Shown here piece by piece: positions 11,896 to 22,388 of a stretch of DNA of 64,000 bases. The position numbers were made by a program, and so were the translations under genes. Under the pieces are notes generated by a model that worked only from the letters and a program-made list of their open reading frames with translations, was not told where the DNA came from and did not search any database. The DNA is taken from the NCBI RefSeq assembly GCF_900005765.1, contig NC_041685.1, forward strand, positions 806,001 to 870,000. Direction: 5' to 3'. Positions within the stretch are counted from its first letter, which is position 1, and each line of letters begins with the position of its first letter. This DNA comes from Plasmodium relictum (Eukaryota > Apicomplexa > Aconoidasida > Haemosporida > Plasmodiidae).

Positions 11896-14800
11896 ATGAA
11901 AACACCGGAATTTAGTTTAGATTCTTTAAAAAAGAAAAATAGAAAAAAAAAAAAAAAAAACTTGAATTTCGAAAAATTCAGTGCCCATTATTTCTTAAAA
12001 TTACCAATATTTATAATATTAATGATTGCATTTTCTTTAAATGCTTTCATATATTTATTTATTAGATGTTTTATATATTTTTTTGAAAACATATCCTTTT
12101 TTGTAGTGACCAAGTATAAGGATTTTTGTAGATATGTAAAAAAAAAAGACCATTTGAAAGAAAATAAAGATGAAATATTTTATGAGAAAAATGAAAGTAT
12201 TTTAAAGATTGAAAGTTTAATGGGGACTTGCAATAATTATTACGATTATATAAAATATGCATATCGAATGGATGTTCTAACAGGAAAAATTGTACATATA
12301 AATGAAAATGATGATTATATAAATATTTATGATGTAAACTTATTAAAAAAGACATCAGAAAGTATAAAAAATAATTTATTAAATAATGACATTTTACTTC
12401 TCCTTGAAGACATTAAAATCGCTACATCCCCTCGAATAAAGGCAGTGTTTCAAGAAAAATATTATTGTAAAACATATTCTACCCCACATATAATAGTCAC
12501 AAATTTTATTAATAATATATTAAACGGGTTAAATTATATAGAAAATTATGTAAAAGAACAAAAAGAAAAAAACTATAATTATCTATATTCAGATGAATAT
12601 TTATTAATTAAAAAGTATTTTAAAGAAATTTTTCGGCAGTGGGGGAACACAGCTTTATTTCTAAGTGGTGGTGCCATTTTAGGATTACACCATTTTGGTG
12701 TTTTAGAAACTTTCTTAAAGGCCTCTATTAATATAGATTACTTTAATGATTTTATTAAAACAAGTATGAAAAAAGAAAATATTTCAAAAAAAAAAAAAAA
12801 AAATATATCCCTTAAAAGAAAAAATAATTCAAACAAAAATAAGAATATTGATGTGAAAAGTGACTTAAAAATGGGCAATTTATTTTTAAAGGAAAAAAAA
12901 AGGAAGAATAAAAAAGAAAAAAATTATAATCTTACATTTAATCGTAATAATCCTTCTTCTACATATAAGAAATTGAAGTTTTTTCATAATGATGAACTAA
13001 ACTTAGGAGAGAGTAATAATACTGAAAATACTCAACAAAATGAATGCAAAATAAAAAGTAATATAATTAAAAACAGTTTCAATGAGATTAATGAAATAAA
13101 AAATGGAAATAGTTCTGAGAAAAAAATTAAGGAAGATACTTTCATAAAAAATAATAAGAAAGATAATTTTTTGAGTAATAGAGAAAATGATTTTGTGAAA
13201 AATTTTGAAGATAACATCATGCCTCAAATTATATGTGGAACTTCAGCTGGAAGTATAATTGCAGCATGGATATGTTCAAGAACAAATAAAGAATTATTAG
13301 AGGAATTTAATATTGAATTTATTTATAATATTGTTTCATGTTTTTCTTCAGAAAATTGGTTTTACTCCTTTTTTAATATTTATAAAAAAGGTAATTTCTA
13401 TGATATTGATAAGATTATAAAAATTATATATAATTTATATGGTGATATGACATTTCTAGAAGCATTTATTAAAACTAATTTAGTATTAAACATTACTGTT
13501 ACTAGGGCTGAATGCGAAAATAACACTTTCAGTTGCGATGAAGATGGCCATATTGTATTAAATTATATGAATTCTCCTAATGTTTTAATATATACAGCTG
13601 TATTGGCTAGTTGTTCATTCCCTTATTTATTGCAACCATTTAAATTGTTAGAAAAAAAATATAATAAAGAAAATGTTTATCGCTTTATGTCAATAAATCA
13701 AATAAGTAATTCAAAATTAATATTAAATAGCTCTAGTAATAATACATGTGATAATGAAATTCCATTAAAAGAAGATGATGAATTTCCAAATATAAAAACA
13801 GGAAGCATCAATATAAAATATGAAAAAAAAGAGAATAATTTAAATAAAGTTGATTCAGCTAATATAAGAAATAGTAGTTATGATAATTATTTTATTCCTA
13901 ATGATACACAAAATAGTTGTACTGTAATATATGAAAAAAAAGATTCATGTTGTGGAGATGTTGATACATATATAAAAGAGAAAAATAATTTTAGTAAAAA
14001 TGTTTCAATGAAAAATAATATAAGAAATAAATTCAATAAATCAAATGAAGACTATGTGTATAAAAATAAAGAAGATAAATTAAAGGGAAGAATAGATAAA
14101 TTAAATTCTCAGAGTGCTGATCAAATTAAAAATATAAATAATTCAAATAACTACATGAAAAATGAAATCACCAATACAAAAAATGTAAAAAAAGTTAAAA
14201 ATACTTCTGATAGCTCAGATTTGTTCACGAATGATTCCAAAAACTCTATGATAATGAAAGACAAAAAGGAGGAATACAATAAAATATCTATGAATGAATT
14301 TTCAAGAAAAAAAATATTAGGAATTGAAAATTGTGAAGATGCATATGAAAAAAAAGGTGACATCAATTTAGAGGAAAATAAAAGAGAACTTAAGAATCAT
14401 TTCAGTAATGAAAATATAATAAAGAAGAAAAATTATGAAAAAAAAAAAAGACATAATGAATTTATTGATTTTAATGAATATAAAAATATAGATTTATTAA
14501 ATGAAGAATATACAATAATAAATAGTGTTCAATTTAAAAATATGTATTTTCATGATGGATCATTAAAAAGTGATATACCAGCCCGTAATTTAAATCAAAT
14601 ATTATCTGTCAATTATAGAATTGTTTCACAAGTAAATCCTCATGTATTTCCTTTTACTGGGGTAAGAATTCATGGAGAAGCTGGTAAACCAGTCAAATGG
14701 AGAGGGAACTATGGAAATTGGAGAGCTGGTTTTTTAATGTCATGTATGGAAATATTATTCAAAGAAAATATGAGATATATTTTAAGATTAATGGCATTAT

Positions 14801-15171
14801 TAGATCTATCACCAACAATTAGAGGATTAAATGCTGGTTCAATAGCTATGCAAGTAATATAAAAAATTATTTAGTTTTTATAAAAATTCTTATTGAATAT
14901 TTTTATATTAATAAAAAACATAAAAGTACATTACTATATATATATGTACATTTTTTTTTTTTTTTTTTTATAGAATTATAATGGAGATATAACACTGCAT
15001 CCGAAAAGGTTATATTTAAAACATTTTAAATTAATAAGTGTATCTAATTATGATGATGTAGAATGGTATATACAACAAGGAAGACAAATGACTTTTCAAA
15101 AATTACCTTTAATTTTGAACAGAATGAAAATTGAAAAAAAATTATTAAAAATGAAAAAATGTTTTTTTTGA
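11896..15171 (+). CDS. Patatin-like phospholipase/lipase (SDP1/TGL type), 2 exons
   Basis: Exon 1 is 11896-14853 and exon 2 is 14974-15171 (donor GTAATA, acceptor TATAG), giving 1051 residues. The catalytic parts of a patatin domain are present but dispersed. The oxyanion loop is LFLSGGAILGLHHFGV (about 255-269), the nucleophile elbow is CGTSAGS with Ser450, and the catalytic Asp887 lies in FHDGS. The context WGNTALFLSGG and VSQVNPHVFPF resembles the SDP1/TGL3-5 triacylglycerol lipase subgroup. Hydrophobic residues 34-72 suggest a membrane-embedded hairpin near the N terminus. Low-complexity Lys/Asn inserts of about 160 residues (before Ser450) and about 240 residues (before Asp887) interrupt the domain. 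Exon 2 continues the fold (NYNGDITLHPKRLY) and ends MKKCFF. The likely role is acylglycerol or phospholipid hydrolysis at membranes or lipid droplets; the substrate is not determinable here. Confidence 0.9.
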
Positions 15172-16506
15172 AAGAGAATACTTATTAACAATCAAAAAAA
15201 TAAAGAAATTTTCATAAGACCTACCGAACATATATAAATATTATTTTATTCTAAATTAAAATATGTGTGCTATCTGTTTTTTAATTAATACATGAATAAA
15301 TAAATAAATAAATATATATATATATATAGTAAAAGGAAAAATATGTTCTTTTTTTTGTTTACATATATATGTTTATATTTTTTTATATTATTTTATTTTT
15401 TTTTTTTTTTGTTTTTTGAAAATTTTACCGAATCATCTTTGCATTAATTAAAAAGAAATTTTTTTAATAAGTTAATAGTTTATTTAAATTATACATCTTC
15501 TAAATGCTATTTTATTTTATTTTTTTTTTTTTTTGGTACTTTATTTTCTTAATTTTTAATTTTATAATGATTTTTATTTTGTTTTATTACATTTATTTAT
15601 TTTATCTTAATCTTTTTATTTTTTTAATAATACCTTGTTTTATATTATGCCATTCCGTTTTTTTTTTTTTTTACTATTTATTTTACAAAAGCTTCAAATA
15701 TTTTGAATTATTTTTCGTAATTTTCTTTTTTTCTTCATTAAAATTTTAACTAAATTATAAAAGAACAAATATTTCTTATTTTTGAATATTTTGTTACACA
15801 TATCACATATTTTTTAGTATTAAGAATATTCTTAATTTTTAAAATATAAATTATTAAAATATATATATATCTATGTATTTTTTTTAAAAAAAAGAAAAAC
15901 CATTCAATTATAGAAAGTTTATCTATTGCCAGTAATTTGTTAATTGCATAAAATAAGACAAGCACTAATCAAATTTATCTAATAGTGAGAACGAAATAAA
16001 TGGAGCTATATTATTAACTCCAATTTTTGTTTTATTGAAAATTTAACAAACAAATAGTTATTATGTCTATCATCAAAAATAAATAAATTTTAAAATGTTT
16101 TGTTAATAAAAATATTTTAATTTTCAAATTTATATTTTCATAAAATATATATGTATTAATTCATCTGTGTGAGTTAAAAGGATAAGAGAATAACAAAAAA
16201 AAAAAAAAAAAATAAATAAATAAAATAAAAGAAAAGAAATAAATTTCTTATTTTTTCAAAATTTGATCAAAAATTAAAAAATTTATTTACTACTTTAAAA
16301 CAAAAAATTGGATAATGAAAATACATCTATAAAAAATATTTTCATTAAATGGAAGAATAAGGAAATGAATAAAAAATTAAAAAATAAAACATAAGATAAA
16401 AAAAAAATATAGAAAAGTGATAGGATATAAAATAATAAAATATATATATTTAATTCAAAATGAATAAAACAAAATATATATATATGATGATATTAATGTA
16501 AAAGAT
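15172..16506. other. Convergent intergenic region
   Basis: Spacer between the patatin lipase (+) and the GPKOW-like gene (-), about 1.3 kb. ORFs at 15504-15749 (+) and 15750-15965 (-) are built from T/A runs (Phe, Ile, Tyr, Leu, Lys) and are not credible genes. Confidence 0.65.
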
Positions 16507-18306
16507 TTATATGTGATTTATATATTGACAAATATCATCTAAAGAAACTTTTAAAATGTATTTTTTTCTAAACTGAATATATGCATAGTTCATTTTTATT
16601 TTCTTTAACTCTACTGTTTCTTTATATAAAGAAATTTTTTTTATTGGATGATTTAGGTTTTTATTTACTACTTTGCATTTCAAGCAGTTATCATTTATAC
16701 TTGTTTCTAAATACTTTGAATTTACTTCACTAATTTCAAATTCTTTATTTTTTTCTTTTCTTTCTTTGTTATCTATACTATCTATGCTTAATTCTTTATT
16801 TTTAGTTAAATCTTTAAGAATTATTGACCAAAAATATTTATAATTGTCTTGTTTTCCATTTTTAAATTCTTTTATTTTTTCTTTAATTATTTTTTTGTAT
16901 GGAATAATATATTTAAAATTTTTAAATAATAACAAACCATAGTAACATTTATTATTATCTTTTTTTTCTTTTTTATATATTATAATTCCTTTCCTTTTGT
17001 AAAATTCATGGGTTTTTAGATTTATTTTCACTATTAGCCCCTCAAAAAAATTGTTATTATAACTGCTAGTTTTTTTTTCTTCCATTTTATTTTTTCTAGT
17101 CTTTTCTATGATATTACCTTTTTTTTCATTTTTATTATTATTATTTACAATATTTCTATTCCAATTATCTCTTTCTTCTAGGTGACTACTTTTACCATTT
17201 TTAAAATTATTACTATATATATTTTTTTCTTTTTTTTTTTCTATATCTTTTGTTTTTTCTTTTTCTTTATCTTTTATTTCATCATCATATTTTTCTTCTT
17301 TTATTTTTTCCATATTTTCTTTCATTTCTTCTTCTGCTCCTATACCAGTAAAACGAAATTCTCTTGACTGAAAATATTCATAAATTTTATCAAAATAATT
17401 ATTATTACTATACTCATTATAATATTTATTAATATATTTGTTATATATATCTTCGTTATATCCCATTTTACTTAATATATATTTTCCATAGTTTTCTATT
17501 TGAATATTATGTTCTTTAAAATCTTGATATAAATTTAATTCATTTTTTAATATCATTTCTTTTTCATTTTTATTAAATTTATCTAACAGTGCTTTTCTTT
17601 TAAATGTTAGATTTTTTTCCGTTATATTATGATCATATATCATGCTCTTATCACTATTTATCATAATATTATTATTACTATTTTTCTCATTATCATTTGT
17701 ATTATAATCAGAATTTAGTGTATTAAAATCATTATTACATATATTATCTTTTTTTTTTGTAAATTCAGAATTTCCGTTATTATCTTCTATTGTTTCTTTA
17801 TTTAAATTATATTCATTTAGTTGAATTATATCATTCTTTTTTTTCAATTCTAATTTATTATTTATTGATTCATTTTTATTATTGGTATTATTATTATAAT
17901 CATTATTATTTTTGATAATTAAATTAGTAATATCTGATATTTCTACATCTGATATATTTTCTTTTGAGATATCTTCATTAGAAGAATCTGAGCAACTATC
18001 ATTTTTTGGAAAATTTAAATATATAATTTTTTTTTTATTATTTATTCGACTTAATTTTTTTTCTAAATTACTTATAAAATTTAAACTTAACATATCTTTT
18101 GAATCATTCAATTTTTCTCTAAGTGGGTCAACAAATATTTGGCCATTTTTTATACTTTTTATCTTTTGAATTTTTTCTATTTTATTTTCATCTTCTTCAT
18201 CATTTTTATATAAATTATCAAAAATATTTAATATTTTCCTTTTCTTATTTTTATTTTCATTTGAATTATTTGTTATTTTTATGTTGCATTTTATTTTAGT
18301 GTCCAT
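16507..18306 (-). CDS. GPKOW: GPKOW/Spp2-like splicing factor (degenerate G-patch plus KOW)
   Basis: Single exon, 599 residues starting at the first ATG (18306; the frame extends upstream without ATG). The N-terminal third is Asn/Lys/Asp-rich. The segment NYGKYILSKMGYNEDIYN, followed about 45 residues later by FTGIGAEEEM, matches the G-patch block of GPKOW/Spp2 (F-G-x-A-x-L-R-x-M-G-W then KGLGLGAD), with most glycines lost. A KOW-like stretch (FFEGLIVKINLKTHEF, KRKGIIIYKKEK) follows. The C terminus YAYIQFRKKYIL...LDDICQYINHI matches the end of human GPKOW (ALVQL...YDAICQYMG). In yeast and man this protein binds and stimulates the spliceosomal DEAH helicase Prp2/DHX16 before the first step. 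The assignment rests on three ordered matches recalled from memory; the central region is low complexity. Confidence 0.72.
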   Translation of the reverse strand: MDTKIKCNIKITNNSNENKNKKRKILNIFDNLYKNDEEDENKIEKIQKIKSIKNGQIFVDPLREKLNDSKDMLSLNFISNLEKKLSRINNKKKIIYLNFPKNDSCSDSSNEDISKENISDVEISDITNLIIKNNNDYNNNTNNKNESINNKLELKKKNDIIQLNEYNLNKETIEDNNGNSEFTKKKDNICNNDFNTLNSDYNTNDNEKNSNNNIMINSDKSMIYDHNITEKNLTFKRKALLDKFNKNEKEMILKNELNLYQDFKEHNIQIENYGKYILSKMGYNEDIYNKYINKYYNEYSNNNYFDKIYEYFQSREFRFTGIGAEEEMKENMEKIKEEKYDDEIKDKEKEKTKDIEKKKEKNIYSNNFKNGKSSHLEERDNWNRNIVNNNNKNEKKGNIIEKTRKNKMEEKKTSSYNNNFFEGLIVKINLKTHEFYKRKGIIIYKKEKKDNNKCYYGLLLFKNFKYIIPYKKIIKEKIKEFKNGKQDNYKYFWSIILKDLTKNKELSIDSIDNKERKEKNKEFEISEVNSKYLETSINDNCLKCKVVNKNLNHPIKKISLYKETVELKKIKMNYAYIQFRKKYILKVSLDDICQYINHI

Positions 18307-19145
18307 TATTGTATATAGATACAAATAATTTAGTCGACATTAATGTAAAATGAAAAAAAATTAAAACAATTGTAATAGAAAAAAACTTAAAATCAAAACA
18401 TATATGTAAACAGATAAACGAATAATATTACAAATTTTAAAAAAAAAAAAATGTATTTTTACAATAAAATGCTTTATGCAAAATTTTCTGATCCATTAGT
18501 CAATGCATAATATGTGAAAAATAAATTAAAATTAAAACATTGAGATAAAATAAAATTAAATAGTTCAAGTTTAAACCAAATTTTAATAATTTTACATAGA
18601 TTTGTTTTTACTGTAAGTATAAAAGGAAAATTTATGCAATAATTTATTATTTATATATTCATATTTTCTTAAAATTTTTGGAATTTTTGGCTTTTAAATA
18701 ATTTTTTTTATTATATAAATTTTTTTTTAAAATTTTTTATAAACAAATTTAACATAGGTATATGCATATTTTTATTTATATTTCTTATAATTTTTTTTAG
18801 AAAACTTTATTCTGTAAATAAGAGCGTTTTATATTATTATTATGAAAAAAAAAATAAAATAATAATAAAATTATAAATTTTTTTTTTTTTTTTTGAATTT
18901 GTTTGAATAAGAAATTTTTACATTTATATTATTTTAATTTTTTATTTTTTATTTTTGAATTAATTAAAATTTATACGTAAAATTTATATATAAATATACA
19001 TATATTTTTAATTTTTTAATGAGATATATTTTAATTGTTGTCAAATTATATATATATTTATTTTAAAAAAAATTCAATATTATATAATATATATATGCGT
19101 ATGTTGTATTCCTTTTTTTTCTCTCTTTTTCATTGAAATTAAAAG
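18307..19145. other. Divergent intergenic region
   Basis: The 840 bp 5'-to-5' region is shared by the GPKOW-like gene (-) and the RAP-like gene (+), so it is a compact bidirectional promoter. It holds A/T runs and (TA)n near 19086. No other gene is seen. Confidence 0.65.
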
Positions 19146-21881
19146 ATGATAAGAAGTAAAAGCATAAGGAATAACAATAAATATATATACAAAAATGTCA
19201 AACATTATTCATTTAATATAGGTTGCTCTAAAGTAGATGAAAAATATAATGATATTAGAAATATTAAAAATAAAGAAGATTTAAAAAAGTTCTACTTGTT
19301 TTATAACAAAGAAAATTTGAATGATATATTTGACGATTATGAGTATTTAATTAATAGTAATTTAAGGAACAAATGTTCAAGAAATGAAGTAATAGAATGT
19401 TTTAAAATCGCCAAGTATATAGCAAATACAACACCATTAATACATTTTTTTAACTTAAAAAATAGTATAAATGAAAACAATAAGTTAAATAATAACAATG
19501 AATATAAAAATATAAATAATATTTATTACATTCATAATATAGAAAAAGCAAAAATAAATAAAGAGGAAATTATAAAAAACAAAGAAGATAATGTATGCTT
19601 AAAATTTTTTCTTGAAAATAACTTATATAAATTTATTTCAAAAATGAAAAAATGTGATATATGGAATTATAAAGAGAAAAATGTTAATAAAAATTATATG
19701 AATTATTTTATGGCATTTCCTATTATGTATATCAATATAAATAATAATTATCCCGAGTACAATTATAGTTTTAATATTTTTTTTAATTATATTCATAAAA
19801 ACAATAACAGTGTTTTTATTGATATTATTAAAAGAATAAATTATAAAATTTTAAATTCTCAGGAAATAAATAATTTATTAATTACATTAACAGTGTTACA
19901 TCATAATAACAAATCATTTTGTATAGATAAACAAAGTAAAAATACTTCTAATTCTGAAATTATACATAAAAATAAAGAATATATAAATAAAAAAACATAT
20001 ATTGATATTTTTAACAATGTATACAAATCTATATATTCAAAAATAAATACTATTTCCTTTTTGTATTTATATGATTATCTTTTGTTAATGTGTGTTAACG
20101 AAATTAAAAATAGAGAAGTCTATATAAATATTATTAACAGATTATCAAATTATATTAATATTATTAATAAAATAAGTAATAAAAATAATCAATCAAATGA
20201 AAGTGACGAAAATATTTATAATGAAGATCATTCTTCTAATGTAATTAGTGATAACAATAAATGGAATTATCAAATAAATCTAGATGATGATATTAATAAA
20301 TATATCATAGATGATCATATAAATGAGAAAAAGAGAAAAGAAAATAAAGAAAGTAAAAATGATTCCCATTATAATGAAATAATAAATGAAGTAAATAATG
20401 AAACATTTAGTATTAAAGAGGATACAGGTGGTTATTTACATGGAAATGGAAAATCAAATGAAGAAAATAAAAATTCTTTAGTTTATGAGAGTAATAATTT
20501 TCAATTAAGTAAACAAAATTATCTATATATTAAGAGTAATTTACTTACTATAAAAAATTCTATAATATCAAAAATATTGTTAATTTATATAATGAAATAT
20601 GTATTTAGTCATATAGATAACAATATATTATATGCTCACTCTGATTTAATATGTGAAAATCTAGAATTAATTCATCATTATTTAGTAACAAATTTTATAT
20701 TCACAATTGGTACATGTAAATATATTGATGAATTCTGCATGTTTATGCTAGCAAAATATGTTCAAAATAATATAAATATTTATACACCAAATGAAATTAC
20801 TATAATTGTAAATACATATGCTGATGCATCGTTAGAAGATGTCAGTTTTTATGAAACTATTTGTGATCACATTAAATTAAATTTTAAGAAATATTCTTCC
20901 ATTGATATAATTAAAACAATTTATGCTTTTTCAAAAGTTAGAATACGTGATATAGATTTGCTAAAAATGTCATATAAAAAAATAAATAGCTACATAGAAG
21001 AAAGAGAGAAAAAATTTGATATTAATAGACATCTAAAAGAGTTAGATTTAAAAGATGTAAAAAAATATTCAAATAATTTATTAAAGAGTAGTAGTAACAA
21101 TAATAACATATATATAAGTAACAAAAAAGATAATTTATTAATAAATAAACAAGTAATAAAAAAAAATAAATATGTAATTAATAAATATTTATGTGCATAT
21201 GCAGTTATTGCAGCAGGGAAGTTAGATTATTTTGAAGAATTAGATAAATTATTTATACATTTGAAAGAAAGTATAAAAAATTATGGTATTGATATAAGAG
21301 GTATCTTATGGATGCCTATAGCAATTACAAGTTTTTTAAGTTTTGAATGTATTTTTCATTTTTTGCCAGTTTATATAAATTTAATATATCATGCTTTTAG
21401 AAAAACTCAATCAACTAAATTACTATCTTTATTAATAAGAAGACATAGTATTTTATTACATACTATAGAAACTGACATTATACCTAAAAAATATATAGAT
21501 AAAAATACTTTAAATAATCTATATTTTATATGCAAAAGCAAAAAAGATACATCAAAAGAAAAAGTTTTTATTCCTGATAGTTCTACTTTTCATATTGAAG
21601 TATCTAATGCATTATTATCATTAGATATTCCTCATAAAAAAGAAGTTAATATATATCCATTTACAATTGATATCTTTATTAAAACTTCAGAAAATTGTAA
21701 TATAAAAAACCTACCAAATGATATTGATTCAGGTGATCAAATGTTTCATTGTGACAAAAAAAAAAAATATATATACAATTATAGTGAAGATTCAAATTTT
21801 GAACAGACTTTTGAAACAAAGAAAGTAAAAAATAAAGCAAAAAATAAAAATGAGGTATATACAGATATTCCATTTTTATAA
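19146..21881 (+). CDS. RAP/OPR-like protein, probable organellar RNA-binding protein
   Basis: Single exon, 911 residues. The basic N terminus (MIRSKSIRNNNKYIYKNVKH) lacks acidic residues and could be a mitochondrial presequence. The C-terminal half has degenerate helical repeats of the kind found in apicomplexan RAP/heptatricopeptide proteins: NEITIIVNTYADASLEDVSF, SSIDIIKTIYAFSKVRIRD, CAYAVIAAGKL. It ends with FHIEVSNALLSLDIPHKKEV followed by PFTIDIFIK, which resembles the start of a RAP domain. The usual closing strand (IEVDGP-HF type) is missing: the protein finishes in a Lys/Asn-rich tail ending DIPFL. Family members generally process or stabilise mitochondrial or apicoplast RNA, including the fragmented Plasmodium mitochondrial rRNA. 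The central third is Asn-rich low complexity. The call is by pattern only. Confidence 0.6.
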   Translation: MIRSKSIRNNNKYIYKNVKHYSFNIGCSKVDEKYNDIRNIKNKEDLKKFYLFYNKENLNDIFDDYEYLINSNLRNKCSRNEVIECFKIAKYIANTTPLIHFFNLKNSINENNKLNNNNEYKNINNIYYIHNIEKAKINKEEIIKNKEDNVCLKFFLENNLYKFISKMKKCDIWNYKEKNVNKNYMNYFMAFPIMYININNNYPEYNYSFNIFFNYIHKNNNSVFIDIIKRINYKILNSQEINNLLITLTVLHHNNKSFCIDKQSKNTSNSEIIHKNKEYINKKTYIDIFNNVYKSIYSKINTISFLYLYDYLLLMCVNEIKNREVYINIINRLSNYINIINKISNKNNQSNESDENIYNEDHSSNVISDNNKWNYQINLDDDINKYIIDDHINEKKRKENKESKNDSHYNEIINEVNNETFSIKEDTGGYLHGNGKSNEENKNSLVYESNNFQLSKQNYLYIKSNLLTIKNSIISKILLIYIMKYVFSHIDNNILYAHSDLICENLELIHHYLVTNFIFTIGTCKYIDEFCMFMLAKYVQNNINIYTPNEITIIVNTYADASLEDVSFYETICDHIKLNFKKYSSIDIIKTIYAFSKVRIRDIDLLKMSYKKINSYIEEREKKFDINRHLKELDLKDVKKYSNNLLKSSSNNNNIYISNKKDNLLINKQVIKKNKYVINKYLCAYAVIAAGKLDYFEELDKLFIHLKESIKNYGIDIRGILWMPIAITSFLSFECIFHFLPVYINLIYHAFRKTQSTKLLSLLIRRHSILLHTIETDIIPKKYIDKNTLNNLYFICKSKKDTSKEKVFIPDSSTFHIEVSNALLSLDIPHKKEVNIYPFTIDIFIKTSENCNIKNLPNDIDSGDQMFHCDKKKKYIYNYSEDSNFEQTFETKKVKNKAKNKNEVYTDIPFL

Positions 21882-22123
21882 TATATATATATATATATAT
21901 AATCTCATTTTTTTTTTTTTTTTTTTAATATACTTTTAATCTTTCATTTGTATTGAATTAAAATAAATTTTAATTAGTATGAATTGATATTTTTATCTTT
22001 TTTTAAATCTTTTTATATATTATAAATATTATTCTCTTTTTTTTTTTTTTTAATTAACTTTTTATATTTTACTTTGTTTAATTTTATTTTATTTTTCTCA
22101 TATTTTCTTTTTTATTTATTTAT

Positions 22124-22186
<63 letters not shown>

Positions 22187-22388
22187 TTATTGTATTTATT
22201 TGTTTTGAATAAAATACATTAATAATTTATTTTATATAGTTTTAATGATTTTTTATATTCATTAAATAAAACTATTTTCAATTATATATATTAATGTGTT
22301 TTAATTAGACAAAAAAATATATCATTTATTACAAAAAAAAAAAAAAAATATTTTTAGGTGTTTCATTTTTAATTCATTATAAAAAAAA
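21882..22388. other. Convergent intergenic region with T60
   Basis: The 507 bp 3'-to-3' spacer between the RAP-like gene (+) and TPK (-) is dominated by a 60-base T run, with shorter T runs at 21907-21926 and 22039-22051. No exon that could complete the RAP domain is visible. Confidence 0.7.
22126..22185 (+). repeat. T60 homopolymer
   Basis: Sixty consecutive T on the plus strand, ended by G at 22186, lie between two convergent genes. Confidence 0.9.

Noticed and set aside
15504-15965. Two ORFs of 81 and 71 codons between convergent genes
   Set aside because: Built from T/A runs; no conserved or complex sequence.
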